From contig JAFLUS010000069.1 in the NCBI GenBank assembly GCA_022508685.1, positions 1-8,438 on the forward strand: a stretch of DNA of 8,438 nt, in the 5' to 3' direction. Below the pieces are notes generated by a model. That model was not told the DNA's origin and ran no database searches. It worked only from the letters and a program-made list of their open reading frames with translations. Shown here one piece after another: positions 7,981 through 8,438 of this stretch. The stretch is from Prevotellaceae bacterium (GTDB lineage Bacteria; Bacteroidota; Bacteroidia; Bacteroidales; Bacteroidaceae). Position numbers and translations under genes: made by a program. Position 1 is the stretch's first letter. Each line of letters opens with the position of its first letter.

Positions 7981-8361
7981 ATGAAACACGCTATTTCAAT
8001 TTTCCTCGCATTGCTTTTCACTATGTGCATCGGTTGTTCAAAACAAATTTCCGGAAATCCTGAACAAGATGCACAAACATTCATACAAGCATTAATTGAG
8101 GCCGCCAAGAAGAATGATTTTGAGAAAGCAAATGAAATCACAGGGTTATACTATGAATATTACAGCAATGCAGATGTTGTGGATAAAACTATATTTCTCA
8201 AACATATAAACTATCCTGAAAAATATCTGACTCGTGGCGAACAAGTTCTTTTCGAAGAGTTAACTAATGATGACAGATGGGAAGATGCTCTAAACACCAT
8301 TCGTTTCCGCTTATTCGCAAAAGAAACAGAAAATGAAGCATGCCGTGGCATTTGGGAATAA
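7981..8361 (+). CDS. Small putative lipoprotein of unknown function
   Basis: I do not recognise this 126-aa protein. It begins with a lipoprotein-like signal: Lys2, a hydrophobic run (4-18) and a Cys19 preceded by I-G. The -3 residue is a cysteine rather than the usual leucine, so the lipobox is non-canonical and Cys16 is a less likely alternative. After Cys19 comes S-K-Q-I-S without the acidic residues of the Bacteroidetes surface-export signal, so a periplasm-facing lipoprotein is expected. The mature part is about 107 residues, charged and probably mostly helical, with aromatic Y-Y-E-Y-Y near 57-61. The opening A-x-x-F-I-x-A-L-x-x-A-x-x-x-D-F-E-K-A recalls small DUF4878/NTF2-like lipoproteins, but too weakly to assign. 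The gene is only about 36% G+C (138 of 381 bases by hand count), far below nadE. It starts 17 bp after nadE, preceded by an A/T-rich spacer. Confidence 0.75.
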   Translation: MKHAISIFLALLFTMCIGCSKQISGNPEQDAQTFIQALIEAAKKNDFEKANEITGLYYEYYSNADVVDKTIFLKHINYPEKYLTRGEQVLFEELTNDDRWEDALNTIRFRLFAKETENEACRGIWE

Positions 8362-8385
8362 AATCATATCACAAAACACATATAC

Positions 8386-8438
8386 ATGGAAATACCCCCA
8401 CAGGCTCCTCATCTGGCATTGGGCAGGACCGGTGAAGA
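8386..8438 (+). CDS. Probable YraN/UPF0102 family protein, N-terminus only, cut by the right edge
   Basis: An ATG at 8386 opens a frame that is still open at the window end, giving 17 codons: M-E-I-P-P-Q-A-P-H-L, then A-L-G-R-T-G-E. The H-L-A-L-G-R-x-G-E stretch fits the start of UPF0102/YraN proteins, small predicted endonuclease-fold proteins that usually open with LG-x-x-GE followed by an A-rich helix. The composition returns to GC-rich, unlike the preceding lipoprotein gene. The gap to that gene is 24 bp and A-rich, with no terminator seen, so co-transcription is likely. The call rests on one short motif. Confidence 0.5.
   Translation, partial: MEIPPQAPHLALGRTGE

Noticed and set aside
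1..8438. Mobile element, CRISPR array, toxin-antitoxin pair or defence island
   Set aside because: No transposase, integrase, regularly spaced repeats or target-site duplications were seen. All long genes but the small lipoprotein belong to recognisable core families.

Overview
The window reads as core chromosome from a member of the Bacteroidales, most likely Prevotella or a close relative. The lumazine synthase carries the N-terminal extension I associate with that group, TamB ends with a Bacteroidetes-type C-terminus, NadE is the long glutaminase-fused form, no gene has a convincing Shine-Dalgarno sequence, and the one clear promoter has the Bacteroidetes -7 box (TAnnTTTG). This assignment comes from recognising protein families, not from a database search.

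Layout, all on the plus strand. Positions 1-161 are a promoter region, with perhaps the first codons of a divergent gene (a recF candidate) at the extreme left edge. Then come a membrane-anchored TPR protein (162-863), a 135-bp spacer with a long imperfect inverted repeat and a G-free leader, ribH (999-1490), tamB (1509-5981), nadE (5981-7963), a small AT-rich lipoprotein gene of unknown function (7981-8361), and the first 17 codons of a probable YraN/UPF0102 gene cut by the right edge (8386 onward). From ribH to the right edge the genes are tightly packed: an 18-bp gap, a 1-bp overlap (TAATG), a 17-bp gap and a 24-bp gap. That spacing suggests one transcription unit. No promoter or terminator was found between ribH and the right edge, although that stretch was scanned by eye only.

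Functionally the cluster mixes cofactor synthesis (riboflavin precursor, NAD+) with envelope biogenesis (TamB and possibly the anchored TPR protein). I see no evidence of a defence system, mobile element, CRISPR array or biosynthetic island, and I do not think an undescribed system lies here. The most interesting non-ordinary signals are the inverted repeat before ribH, the C-rich G-free leader behind it, and the orphan AT-rich lipoprotein gene between nadE and the YraN candidate. The plus strand also has a clear excess of C over G in the sampled lines, which suggests these genes lie on the lagging strand.
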